This document shows positions 1 to 5,393 of a DNA stretch of 5,985 bases, piece by piece (within the stretch, counting starts at the first letter, position 1; each line of letters opens with the position of its first letter). This DNA is from Pseudomonadota bacterium. Lineage in GTDB: Bacteria; Pseudomonadota; Alphaproteobacteria; Rhizobiales; Xanthobacteraceae. The translations under genes and the position numbers were made by a program. The notes under the pieces were generated by a model that was not told the origin of the DNA, did not search any database, and was given only the letters and a program-made list of their open reading frames with translations. The DNA is taken from the NCBI GenBank assembly GCA_023434095.1, contig JAEYTJ010000237.1, forward strand, positions 1 through 5,985, in the 5' to 3' direction.

Positions 1-821
1 CGTCGCCGCGCCGGGTCGCCGGACATCCGCACCCCGCTCAGGCTCCAGGAAGGCGGCGCCCCGAAGGTGCGGCGGAAGTCGCGGGTGAAATGGGCCTGGT
101 CGCAGAAGCCGGCCTCGTGCGCGGCGGCGGTCAGGCGGCTGCCGCCCGCGACCGCGGCGATCGCCACGCGCATGCGGCGCCAGGCGCGGTAGCGGCGATA
201 GGGCACGCCGATCTCCCGCGTGAACAGGTGCTGGAAATGGTGCGGCGAGAGGCCGACGCGCGCACATGCCCGCGCCACGCCCGGCCAGTCGTCCGCGCCT
301 TCGTCCTGCGCGGCAATGATGAGGGCGATGCGCGGGTCGAGCGGGCGTCGCGCCTGCCGTGCCCCGAAGCCGAGCAGGTCGTCGAGCGCTGCGCCGGCCC
401 AGTCGCCGCTGCCCGCATCCTCCCACAGCGCGCGCATCGGCGCGATGTCGCCCGCGGCTCCGAGGACGGCGCCGCCACTTTCCTCGCCGCCGGCGGTCAG
501 GGCCGCGAGGCTGGCCGGCCCGGTCACCGAGGGCTCGACATAGAGCACGCCGATAGGCTCCCCGCCGACATCGAGCTCATGCACCCTTCCGGCCGGGATC
601 ATCGCGGTGCGCACCCGCTGCCAGGGCCCCCCGGCGAGCCGCAGCCCGAAATTTCCGTAGAGGCCGGCGAGAAATACCGGCGCGCCGTGCTGGTGCGGCG
701 CGTTGTAGGTTAGCGGCCCGACAAAGCAGGTGCGCGCCGCGTCGAGGTGCCAGAGCGGCCCGGCCGCCAGCCGGGGAGGGGCGGGCGGCGCACGTTCATA
801 CAAGCGATCCGGCGGGGCCAT
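1..821 (-). CDS. AraC-family transcriptional regulator (3' end cut by window edge)
   Basis: Reading the minus strand from the ATG at 821 gives an open frame of 273 codons that is still open at base 1, so only a short tail is missing; AraC proteins are usually about 250-300 residues. Residues ~25-100 look like a cupin-type AraC sensor domain, with an APHQHG stretch near residues 41-46 and alternating strands up to YVEPS near 94-98. Residues ~163-257 form the two helix-turn-helix DNA-binding domain: the first HTH is around ARACARVGLSPHHFQHLF (183-200) and the second around AAHEAGFCDQAHFTRDFRR (233-251), ending in the family's usual FGAPPS. The start is supported by a perfect AGGAGG six bases upstream. 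It is divergent from the MBL-fold hydrolase gene and probably controls it, perhaps also itself. The ligand cannot be inferred. The frame was translated by hand from the reverse complement. Confidence 0.93.
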   Translation of the reverse strand, partial: MAPPDRLYERAPPAPPRLAAGPLWHLDAARTCFVGPLTYNAPHQHGAPVFLAGLYGNFGLRLAGGPWQRVRTAMIPAGRVHELDVGGEPIGVLYVEPSVTGPASLAALTAGGEESGGAVLGAAGDIAPMRALWEDAGSGDWAGAALDDLLGFGARQARRPLDPRIALIIAAQDEGADDWPGVARACARVGLSPHHFQHLFTREIGVPYRRYRAWRRMRVAIAAVAGGSRLTAAAHEAGFCDQAHFTRDFRRTFGAPPSWSLSGVRMSGDPARR

Positions 822-827
822 GGGTAG

Positions 828-833
828 CCTCCT
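828..833 (-). promoter_or_regulatory. Ribosome binding site of the AraC gene
   Basis: The minus strand reads AGGAGG here, a perfect Shine-Dalgarno core six bases before the ATG at 821. It fixes the start codon; the next in-frame Met, about residue 74, would remove most of the sensor domain. Confidence 0.8.
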
Positions 834-866
834 GCAAGCTGCGCCCGACGCGGCCATTCGAACATG

Positions 867-891
867 AAAAAGGCCCGCCGCGAAGCGGGCC
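867..891 (-). terminator. Intrinsic terminator, minus-strand orientation, in the divergent spacer
   Basis: On the minus strand a perfect 7-bp GC stem (GGCCCGC / GCGGGCC, bases 891-885 and 878-872) encloses the 6-base loop TTCGCG and is followed directly by five T (871-867). This is the textbook form of a Rho-independent terminator for transcripts running leftward. It lies 46 bases before the AraC start codon, with no complete gene on the minus strand behind it. It may stop antisense transcripts leaving the hydrolase gene, or attenuate a long AraC leader. In the plus-strand RNA the same hairpin ends one base before the hydrolase's Shine-Dalgarno, with no U-run after it, so there it could affect translation but would not terminate. 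Confidence 0.65.
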
Positions 892-892
892 C

Positions 893-898
893 GGAGGA
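893..898 (+). promoter_or_regulatory. Ribosome binding site of the MBL-fold hydrolase gene
   Basis: GGAGGA lies five bases before the ATG at 904 and supports that start. It begins almost directly after the 872-891 hairpin, so folding of that hairpin could change access to it. Confidence 0.7.
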
Positions 899-903
899 CG
901 CCC

Positions 904-1932
904 ATGCCCACCCTTCCGTCGCCTGCCGGCCGCCGCCGGGAGAACGCCCTTTCGCGTCGCCAGACGCTCGCCGCCGCGCTTGGCCTTGTGGCCGCCCCCG
1001 CTGTGCTCCGGGCCGCGCCGGCACTCGCCGCCGCGCCGGAGCAGGGACCGTCGACGCCGACCTTCCAGCGGTTCCAGCTCGGCGATTTCGAGGTCACCAG
1101 CTTGCTCGACGCCAGCGTGATGATCGACGGCCCCTTTCCCATAGTCGGCGAAAACCGTCCCGCGACGGAGGTCGAGGCCCTGATGGCGGCCAATCTTCTC
1201 CCGCAGAAGCGCTTCCGTCCCGGCTTCTCGCCCACGCTGGTGAATACCGGTCGCGAACTGGTGCTGTTCGACGCCGGCAACGGCGCCAATGGCTTCGTCC
1301 CGCCGCCGGCCGGCGGCTGGCTGGTGACGTCGCTCGCCGCGGCGGGCTATACGCCCGATCAGGTGGACGTGGTGGTGATCACCCACGCCCACCCCGATCA
1401 TGTCGGCGGGCTGATGAGCGAGGGCAAGCCGACCTTCCCGAACGCCCGCTATGTCATCGGCGCCACCGAGTTCGATTTCTGGAAGAGCGACAGGCCGCTA
1501 GGGGCGCCGAAGGAAAGTAACGAATACGGCTCCGCCGTCCTGTTCCGCTCGCATGTCCTGCCGCTGGCCGAGAAGACGAGCTTCCTCGCGGCGGACGGGG
1601 AGGTGCTGCCCGGCATCCGTGCCATGGCCGCGCATGGGCATACGCCGGGGCATCTCGCCTTTCATGTCGAGAGCGAGGGCAAGCGCCTGCTGGTGTGGGG
1701 CGACTGCGCCCATCACGAAGTCGCCTCGCTGGCTCGGCCGGACTGGCACGCTCTGTTCGACCAGGACAAGGAGGCGGGTGCCGCCACCCGGCGCAAGATC
1801 TACGACATGGCCGCGACCGACCGCGTCGCGGTGGCCGCCTATCACACCTCCTTCCCCTCGCTCGGCTATGTCGAGCGGCGGGGCGAGGGAGGCTATCGCT
1901 GGCTGCCCGTCACCTACCAACTGGCGGAGTGA
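904..1932 (+). CDS. Tat-exported MBL-fold metallohydrolase, methyl parathion hydrolase/OPHC2-like
   Basis: This 342-residue protein is a zinc-dependent hydrolase of the metallo-beta-lactamase fold. An N-terminal twin-arginine signal is visible: SRRQTL at 17-22, a hydrophobic Ala/Leu stretch at 22-42, and an Ala-rich cleavage region around 40-45, so it should be exported folded to the periplasm. The mature part opens with FQLGDFEVTSLLD (57-69), which I recognise from memory as typical of the methyl parathion hydrolase/OPHC2 branch. The metal ligands appear complete: HAHPDH (161-166), the His of HTPGH (H250), the bridging Asp in WGDCAH (D267) and the last His in AAYHTSFP (H314). Members of this branch hydrolyse organophosphates or lactones; the natural substrate here is unknown, and lactonase activity is as likely as phosphotriesterase. 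It is divergent from an AraC regulator, which probably controls it. Start is supported by GGAGGA five bases upstream. Confidence 0.92.
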   Translation: MPTLPSPAGRRRENALSRRQTLAAALGLVAAPAVLRAAPALAAAPEQGPSTPTFQRFQLGDFEVTSLLDASVMIDGPFPIVGENRPATEVEALMAANLLPQKRFRPGFSPTLVNTGRELVLFDAGNGANGFVPPPAGGWLVTSLAAAGYTPDQVDVVVITHAHPDHVGGLMSEGKPTFPNARYVIGATEFDFWKSDRPLGAPKESNEYGSAVLFRSHVLPLAEKTSFLAADGEVLPGIRAMAAHGHTPGHLAFHVESEGKRLLVWGDCAHHEVASLARPDWHALFDQDKEAGAATRRKIYDMAATDRVAVAAYHTSFPSLGYVERRGEGGYRWLPVTYQLAE

Positions 1933-2101
1933 AGGCGCGCGCCTCCGTCGACCTTGGGGCTCGACACGGTGGTTCACAAAAGGTGGATTTGCGGGAGGCG
2001 GTCGTTCCACTGGCGAAAAGTTGGGCTGACGGAAACCGTGCACACGTTCTAAGCTGGGCCGGCGCGGGCGTGGTCCGCGCCTGCCAGCCGAGCACGCTTC
2101 G
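1933..2101 (+). other. 169-bp intergenic region before the HODM-like gene
   Basis: The spacer opens with a 12-base perfect palindrome (AGGCGCGCGCCT, 1933-1944) directly after the hydrolase stop, with no T-run, so it is at best a weak terminator. The centre (about 1975-2052) is less GC-rich than its surroundings and is the likeliest promoter area. A tentative -10 is TTCTAA (2047-2052), but no well-spaced -35 fits: CTGACG at 2026-2031 is 15 bases upstream. A symmetrical GAA-N3-GTG/CAC-N3-TTC lies at 2032-2049 and overlaps the tentative -10; it could be an operator or chance. No tRNA or convincing small gene is seen. Confidence 0.4.
2053..2088 (+). promoter_or_regulatory. Strong leader hairpin upstream of the HODM-like gene
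   Basis: A perfect 7-bp stem (GGCGCGG 2061-2067 with CCGCGCC 2075-2081) encloses a 7-base loop. It is extended by an outer 5-bp stem (GCTGG 2053-2057 with CCAGC 2084-2088) across a small 3/2-base internal loop. It ends 13 bases before the ATG at 2102 and has no T-run, so it is more likely a leader structure than a terminator. Confidence 0.45.
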
Positions 2102-3040
2102 ATGAACATCGCCGCCCCGCCTCCCGCCCCGCATGACGGCGCGCCTTTCGCCCACACGCCCTATGACGGTTCGCGCAAGGCGTTTTCCGTCGGCCTCGCC
2201 CCGCTCGACCTTGCCGAGTGGATCGAGCCGGACGCCGACCTCGGCGCCACGCTCGCCCGGCGCGCGGCGCTGATCCGCGACAGGCGCGAGGTGGTGGTGT
2301 GCGAGGAGCCGGGCACGCGGGACGCCCAGCGCGAGACGCTGGAGCTTCTCGTCGCCCATCTCACCGCCCGTTTCCCCGACCAGTACCGTCTGGAGGGCCG
2401 GCGCCTCACCGTGGCCGCGACCGGCCGCAGCTTCGATCTCGACGATGCGGGCGAAGCCCCGCTGGTGGTCGCCGGCCAGATCGTCTCCGACGATCTCGTG
2501 CTGCTGCGCAAGGGGGAGGGCGGCTACCGGCTCGTCGCCGCCGTGCTGTGCTTCCCCTCCGCCTGGTCGCTGACGGAGAAGTTCGGCCAGTCGCTGGACC
2601 AGCTGCACCAGGCGGTGCCGGGCTATGAGAGCAAGCTCGCGCGGGTGATGAACCGCATCTTCGAAAACCTGATGGTCGACCAGCCGGTCTGGCGGGTGAA
2701 CTGGTCGATCTATCCCGACGACGAGCTGCATCATCCCGAATCCAAGGAGCGCCCGCGCCACTGGTTCGACGACCCCGCCCATCTCGCGCCCGAGGCCTTC
2801 GTGCGGGTGGAGCGCCAGACGCTGCGCCGCCTGCCGGAGAGCGGCGACATGCTGTTCACCATCCGCATCCATGTCGACCCGTTCCTCGCCTTCCGCCGCC
2901 ATCCGGAAGGGCGCACGCTCGCGGCCTCGCTGCGCACGCAGATTCTCGGCCTCGATGCCGACCAGCTCGCCTATAAGGGGCTGACCGATCATCGTGACGC
3001 GGTGGCCGCCGCGCTGGAACGGCTCGCCGCAGGGGAGTAG
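2102..3040 (+). CDS. HODM alpha-subunit-like heme protein (DUF3445 family)
   Basis: The 312-residue product matches the family once called DUF3445, now named for the alpha subunit of heme-dependent oxidative N-demethylase. In the characterised enzyme a heme-bearing PAS fold oxidises dimethylamine. Visible family features are the N-terminal GLAPLDLAEWIEPD block (31-44), the central YRLVAAVLCFPSAWSL (142-157) with K160 and G162, LHQAVPGY (168-175), WRVNWSIYPDDELHHP (197-212) and VRVERQTLRRLP (234-245) followed by LFTIRIHVDPF (251-261). Length is normal for the family. No signal peptide or membrane segment is seen, so it is probably cytoplasmic. The beta, gamma and delta subunits of the known enzyme are not adjacent, so amine demethylation is uncertain. 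The ATG at 2102 lacks a good Shine-Dalgarno and follows a strong hairpin. The next gene starts 27 bases after the stop, suggesting one operon. Confidence 0.85.
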   Translation: MNIAAPPPAPHDGAPFAHTPYDGSRKAFSVGLAPLDLAEWIEPDADLGATLARRAALIRDRREVVVCEEPGTRDAQRETLELLVAHLTARFPDQYRLEGRRLTVAATGRSFDLDDAGEAPLVVAGQIVSDDLVLLRKGEGGYRLVAAVLCFPSAWSLTEKFGQSLDQLHQAVPGYESKLARVMNRIFENLMVDQPVWRVNWSIYPDDELHHPESKERPRHWFDDPAHLAPEAFVRVERQTLRRLPESGDMLFTIRIHVDPFLAFRRHPEGRTLAASLRTQILGLDADQLAYKGLTDHRDAVAAALERLAAGE

Positions 3041-3067
3041 TCTTCGGCCGGGCAGGGGGAGGCGCCG

Positions 3068-3565
3068 ATGGTTTTCTGGGTTCCGTTGATCGCCTGGGCG
3101 CTCGCCATCGGCGTCGCGCTGCTGATGTCGTGGCGCGGGCCGCACCCGTTCTCGCTCGCGGTGCTGGTGGACCAGCTGCTGCGCTACATCCTGCTCTTCC
3201 CCGTCGGGCTCATGGGCCTGTGGGCCTTCATGGGCCATGTGTTCTTCGCCGCGCAGGCGGCCGCCTCCATCGGCTGGGCGCCGAGCCCGTTCCAGCTCGA
3301 GGTCGGCATGGCCAATCTCGGCATCGGCGTCGCCGGGGTGATTGGCGCTTTCCTCGGCTCGCCCGGCTACCGCGCGGCGGTGGGCATCGTCGCGCTGGGC
3401 TTTCTCGGCGGCGCCGGCATCGGCCATGCCATCCAGATCGAGGAGACCGGCAATCTCGCGGCGGGCAATGCCGGGCCGATCTTCTACACCGATTTCCTCA
3501 CCCCGCTCGCCGTGCTTGGCCTGCTGCTGATCCAGCGCGTGCTCGGGCCCGTACCGCAAAGGTGA
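3068..3565 (+). CDS. Small polytopic membrane protein (possibly DUF6790-type)
   Basis: This 165-residue protein is mostly hydrophobic, with about five possible membrane segments: 2-20, 29-60 (one long or two short, with R39 and H57 inside), 82-97, 103-121 and 139-158. Its conserved-looking cores are RYILLFPVGLMGLWAFMGHVFF (39-60, shown in the family by the Arg, the Pro at 45 and the His at 57), FQLEVGMANLGIGVAGV (75-91) and GIGHAIQ (117-123). I associate this pattern with an uncharacterised membrane family, possibly DUF6790, from memory and with moderate confidence. No catalytic motif or transporter signature is clear. GGGGAGG five bases before the ATG supports the start. It lies 27 bases after the HODM-like gene and before the ABC1 kinase, so it is probably cotranscribed with both; its TGA overlaps the ATG of a 15-codon mini-ORF. 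Confidence 0.8.
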   Translation: MVFWVPLIAWALAIGVALLMSWRGPHPFSLAVLVDQLLRYILLFPVGLMGLWAFMGHVFFAAQAAASIGWAPSPFQLEVGMANLGIGVAGVIGAFLGSPGYRAAVGIVALGFLGGAGIGHAIQIEETGNLAAGNAGPIFYTDFLTPLAVLGLLLIQRVLGPVPQR

Positions 3566-3612
3566 TGGGCCGCACGGTGCGGCACGCTTGCCTCGCGCCT
3601 GGCAAGGCCTAA
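3565..3612 (+). other. Possible 15-codon mini-ORF overlapping the membrane-protein stop
   Basis: The stop of the membrane-protein gene and an ATG overlap as TGATG (3563-3567). The frame encodes MGRTVRHACLAPGKA and ends at TAA (3610-3612). The arrangement allows ribosome reinitiation, but there is no other support for a functional peptide. It contains two short hairpins (3569-3583 and 3587-3606). Confidence 0.2.
3569..3606 (+). repeat. Two tandem inverted repeats between the membrane-protein and kinase genes
   Basis: GCCGCAC (3569-3575) pairs with GTGCGGC (3577-3583) around one base, so a real hairpin would open to a 3-base loop. CTTGCC (3587-3592) pairs with GGCAAG (3601-3606) around an 8-base loop. 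Neither is followed by a T-run, so they are more likely RNA stability or weak pausing elements than a terminator. Confidence 0.4.
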
Positions 3613-3615
3613 CTG

Positions 3616-3642
3616 ATGGGCCATCCCGCGAGGCTGCCTTGA
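3616..3642 (+). other. Possible 8-codon mini-ORF overlapping the kinase start
   Basis: An ATG at 3616 opens a frame for MGHPARLP whose TGA (3640-3642) overlaps the preferred TTG start (3639-3641) of the kinase gene, giving a TTGA junction like the common ATGA coupling overlap. An AAGG at 3604-3607 could serve as a weak ribosome binding site. It starts at the second copy of TGATGGGCC (3563-3571 and 3614-3622). Chance is a real possibility. Confidence 0.2.
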
Positions 3643-5003
3643 CCGATTCCGATTCCCCCGACCGCGAAGCCAATCGCCTGTCCGCCCGCGCGCTGCGCTA
3701 TGCCCGCGTGGGCACCAGCGTCGGCGGGGTCGCCGCCCGCATGGCCGGCACCCGCCTGTTCGGCATGAACCAGGGCGAAGGAAACGCCGCAGCCCTTGCC
3801 GCGGCCCTTGGCGGGCTGAAGGGGCCGATCATGAAGGTCGCCCAGCTGATGGCGACCATCCCCGACGCGCTGCCGCCGGAATACGCCAAGGAGCTCGCGA
3901 CGCTGCAGAACCAGGCGCCGCCCATGGGCTGGGCCTTCGTCAAGCGCCGCATGATGGCCGAGCTCGGCCCGGACTGGCAGGCGCGCTTCCTCGCCTTCGA
4001 CAAGGAGCCCGCCGCTGCCGCCTCGCTCGGCCAGGTCCACCGCGCCCGCGCGCCGGGCGGCACGGCGCTGGCGGTTAAGCTGCAATATCCCGACATGCAG
4101 TCGGCGGTGGAAGCGGACCTCAGTCAGCTCGGCATGCTGCTCGCCCTGCACCGCCGCATGGACCCCGCCATCGACACCACGGAGATCGCCGAGGAGATCG
4201 GCGCACGGGTGCGCGAGGAGCTGGACTACAAGCGCGAGGCCGCCCATGCCGGGCTCTACGCCGCCATGCTGGCGCAGGAGCCGGCGGTGCGGGTGCCGCG
4301 CGTCCATGCCGGCCTCTCCACCGGCCGCCTGCTGACGCTGGACTGGCTGGAAGGCCGGCGCCTGCTCGATTATGTCGACCACTCGCTGGAGGAGCGCAAC
4401 GCCATCGCCCGCGCCATGTTCGCGGCGTGGTGGCTGCCCTTCTCGCGCTACGGCGTCATCCATGGCGACCCGCATCTCGGCAATTACACCGTGTTCGAGG
4501 AGGCGGGGCAGCCGGCCGGGATCAACCTGCTCGACTATGGCTGCATCCGCATCTTCCCGCCCAGCTTCGTCGGCGGCGTGGTCGATCTCTACCGCGGCCT
4601 GCAGCAGGGCGACGAGGCCCGCATCGTCCATGCCTACGAGACCTGGGGCTTCCGCGGCCTCACCCGCGCGCTGATCGACGTGCTCAACATCTGGGCGCGC
4701 TTCATCTACGGCCCGCTGCTCGACGACCGGGTGCGCACCATCGCCGACGGGGTGGCGCCGGGCGATTACGGGCGGCGCGAGGCCTTCACCGTGCACCGCG
4801 CGCTGAAGGAGCAGGGGCCGGTGCGGGTGCCGCGCGAATTCGTCTTCATGGACCGCGCCGACATCGGCCTCGGCGGGGTGTTCCTGCACCTCAGGGCGGA
4901 GCTGAACTTCCACGCCCTGTTCGAAGAGGCGATCGCCGATTTCTCCACCGAGAGCGTGGCGGCGCGTCAAGGCGCCGCGCTGGTTGAGGCGGGTCTGCGC
5001 TGA
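3639..5003 (+). CDS. ABC1/AarF/UbiB-family atypical protein kinase-like protein
   Basis: From the TTG at 3639 the product is 454 residues, a normal length for the family. Family motifs appear in order: KVAQ at 66-69 in the place of the family's KxGQ, the Ala-rich loop AAAASLGQVHRA (125-136) that replaces the usual P-loop, the VAIK-type lysine in LAVKLQYP (K147), the ExD-type ELD (194-196), the catalytic HGDPHLGN (275-282) and DYG (299-301) in place of DFG. These proteins have a kinase-like fold and act as ATPases or atypical kinases in ubiquinone biosynthesis or lipid handling. This copy is not beside other ubi genes and looks like a paralogue, so I give no symbol. The frame is open further up to another TTG at 3588, but 3639 is preferred because GAGG lies five bases upstream and the product then begins with TDSDSPDREANRLSARALRY, as homologues do from memory. 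It is the third gene of a likely operon. Confidence 0.9.
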   Translation: MTDSDSPDREANRLSARALRYARVGTSVGGVAARMAGTRLFGMNQGEGNAAALAAALGGLKGPIMKVAQLMATIPDALPPEYAKELATLQNQAPPMGWAFVKRRMMAELGPDWQARFLAFDKEPAAAASLGQVHRARAPGGTALAVKLQYPDMQSAVEADLSQLGMLLALHRRMDPAIDTTEIAEEIGARVREELDYKREAAHAGLYAAMLAQEPAVRVPRVHAGLSTGRLLTLDWLEGRRLLDYVDHSLEERNAIARAMFAAWWLPFSRYGVIHGDPHLGNYTVFEEAGQPAGINLLDYGCIRIFPPSFVGGVVDLYRGLQQGDEARIVHAYETWGFRGLTRALIDVLNIWARFIYGPLLDDRVRTIADGVAPGDYGRREAFTVHRALKEQGPVRVPREFVFMDRADIGLGGVFLHLRAELNFHALFEEAIADFSTESVAARQGAALVEAGLR

Positions 5004-5091
5004 CGCGCCCCGGGCCGCGCCGTTGCCGCAGGCGGCGTCTTCCGCTAAAGCGGAGCATCGCGCGCTCATTATTCTTTGGGAGGGGGTCGAC
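5004..5091 (+). promoter_or_regulatory. Intergenic region with a small hairpin and possible promoter
   Basis: The first half is GC-rich, with overlapping short inverted repeats (for example CGCCG 5018-5022 with CGGCG 5033-5037). A tidy hairpin, TCCGC / GCGGA around TAAA (5041-5054), follows, then a short AT-richer stretch (5066-5077). TATTCT at 5070-5075 could be a -10, but no good -35 is seen at the right distance. The hairpin is too far from the T-rich stretch for a classical terminator. A strong GGAGGGGG (5079-5086) lies five bases before the next ATG. Confidence 0.35.
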
Positions 5092-5385
5092 ATGGCCGAT
5101 CACGGAGTGACCGAATACGCCAAGGCGGACGGTAACGACTATGCCGAGCACCGTGGCACCTATCAGTTCTTCACCAAGCTGACGCTCGTCGGCACGCTCG
5201 CCCTCTGCTCCTTCATGGTGGCCTTCGCCATTGGCGGCGCCAACGGCCATTGGGGCATCTTCACCGTCGGCACCCTCGCCTCCGTCGCCGCCTGCGCCAT
5301 CGGCCTCGCCTCGGAAGACGGCAAGCCCAAGCTGCTGTTCGGCCTGCTCGGCGTTCTCGTGCTCGCCCTGATCATCACCTCCTGA
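5092..5385 (+). CDS. aa3-type cytochrome c oxidase subunit IV-like membrane protein
   Basis: The 97-residue protein carries the signature of the bacterial aa3-type oxidase subunit IV family near its N terminus: YAEHRGTY at 17-24, followed by FFTKLTLVGTLAL (26-38) leading into the first membrane segment (about 29-49). That family is a small single-helix subunit of the respiratory cytochrome c oxidase. Here the protein continues with two further hydrophobic stretches, about 54-73 and 80-95, separated by a polar SEDGKPK (74-80), so it is longer than the minimal domain. The strong GGAGGGGG before the ATG supports the start. It sits 8 bases before pntA, a neighbourhood I recall from alphaproteobacterial genomes, where the oxidase core genes lie elsewhere. 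A role in the oxidase is inferred from the family; an accessory role near transhydrogenase is also possible. Confidence 0.85.
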   Translation: MADHGVTEYAKADGNDYAEHRGTYQFFTKLTLVGTLALCSFMVAFAIGGANGHWGIFTVGTLASVAACAIGLASEDGKPKLLFGLLGVLVLALIITS

Positions 5386-5393
5386 GACCAGCC

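Noticed and set aside
864..1520. A plus-strand frame starting ATGAAAAAG, overlapping the hydrolase start
   Set aside because: It has no domain and Arg/Pro-rich shadow composition. Its ATGAAAAAG is explained by the A-run of the minus-strand terminator, and the hydrolase frame has a good ribosome binding site and complete motifs.
1933..1944. Perfect 12-base palindrome after the hydrolase stop, considered as a terminator
   Set aside because: It is a short alternating GC palindrome that leaves only a 4-bp stem once a loop is allowed, and no T-run follows.
1695..2105. A plus-strand frame running from inside the hydrolase gene through the following spacer
   Set aside because: It is out of frame with the hydrolase, has no family resemblance, and ends at the start of the HODM-like gene only by chance of the reading frame.
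3588..3638. Upstream TTG at 3588 as the kinase start
   Set aside because: No Shine-Dalgarno precedes it, and the added 17 residues do not look like the family N terminus. The TTG at 3639 has GAGG at good spacing.
1910..3673. A long open frame on the minus strand (587 codons) opposite the HODM-like and membrane-protein genes
   Set aside because: Its translation is hydrophilic and rich in Arg, Glu, Gln, His and Gly with no recognisable domain. It covers two well-supported plus-strand genes, so it is the usual antisense shadow of high-GC coding DNA.
5041..5077. Hairpin 5041-5054 plus downstream T-rich stretch, considered as a terminator of the kinase operon
   Set aside because: The stem is only five pairs, and the T-rich part begins more than ten bases after it, so it does not fit a Rho-independent terminator.
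3609..5093. A long open frame on the minus strand (494 codons) opposite the kinase gene
   Set aside because: It has the same shadow composition, and the plus strand holds a complete ABC1-family protein with all its motifs.
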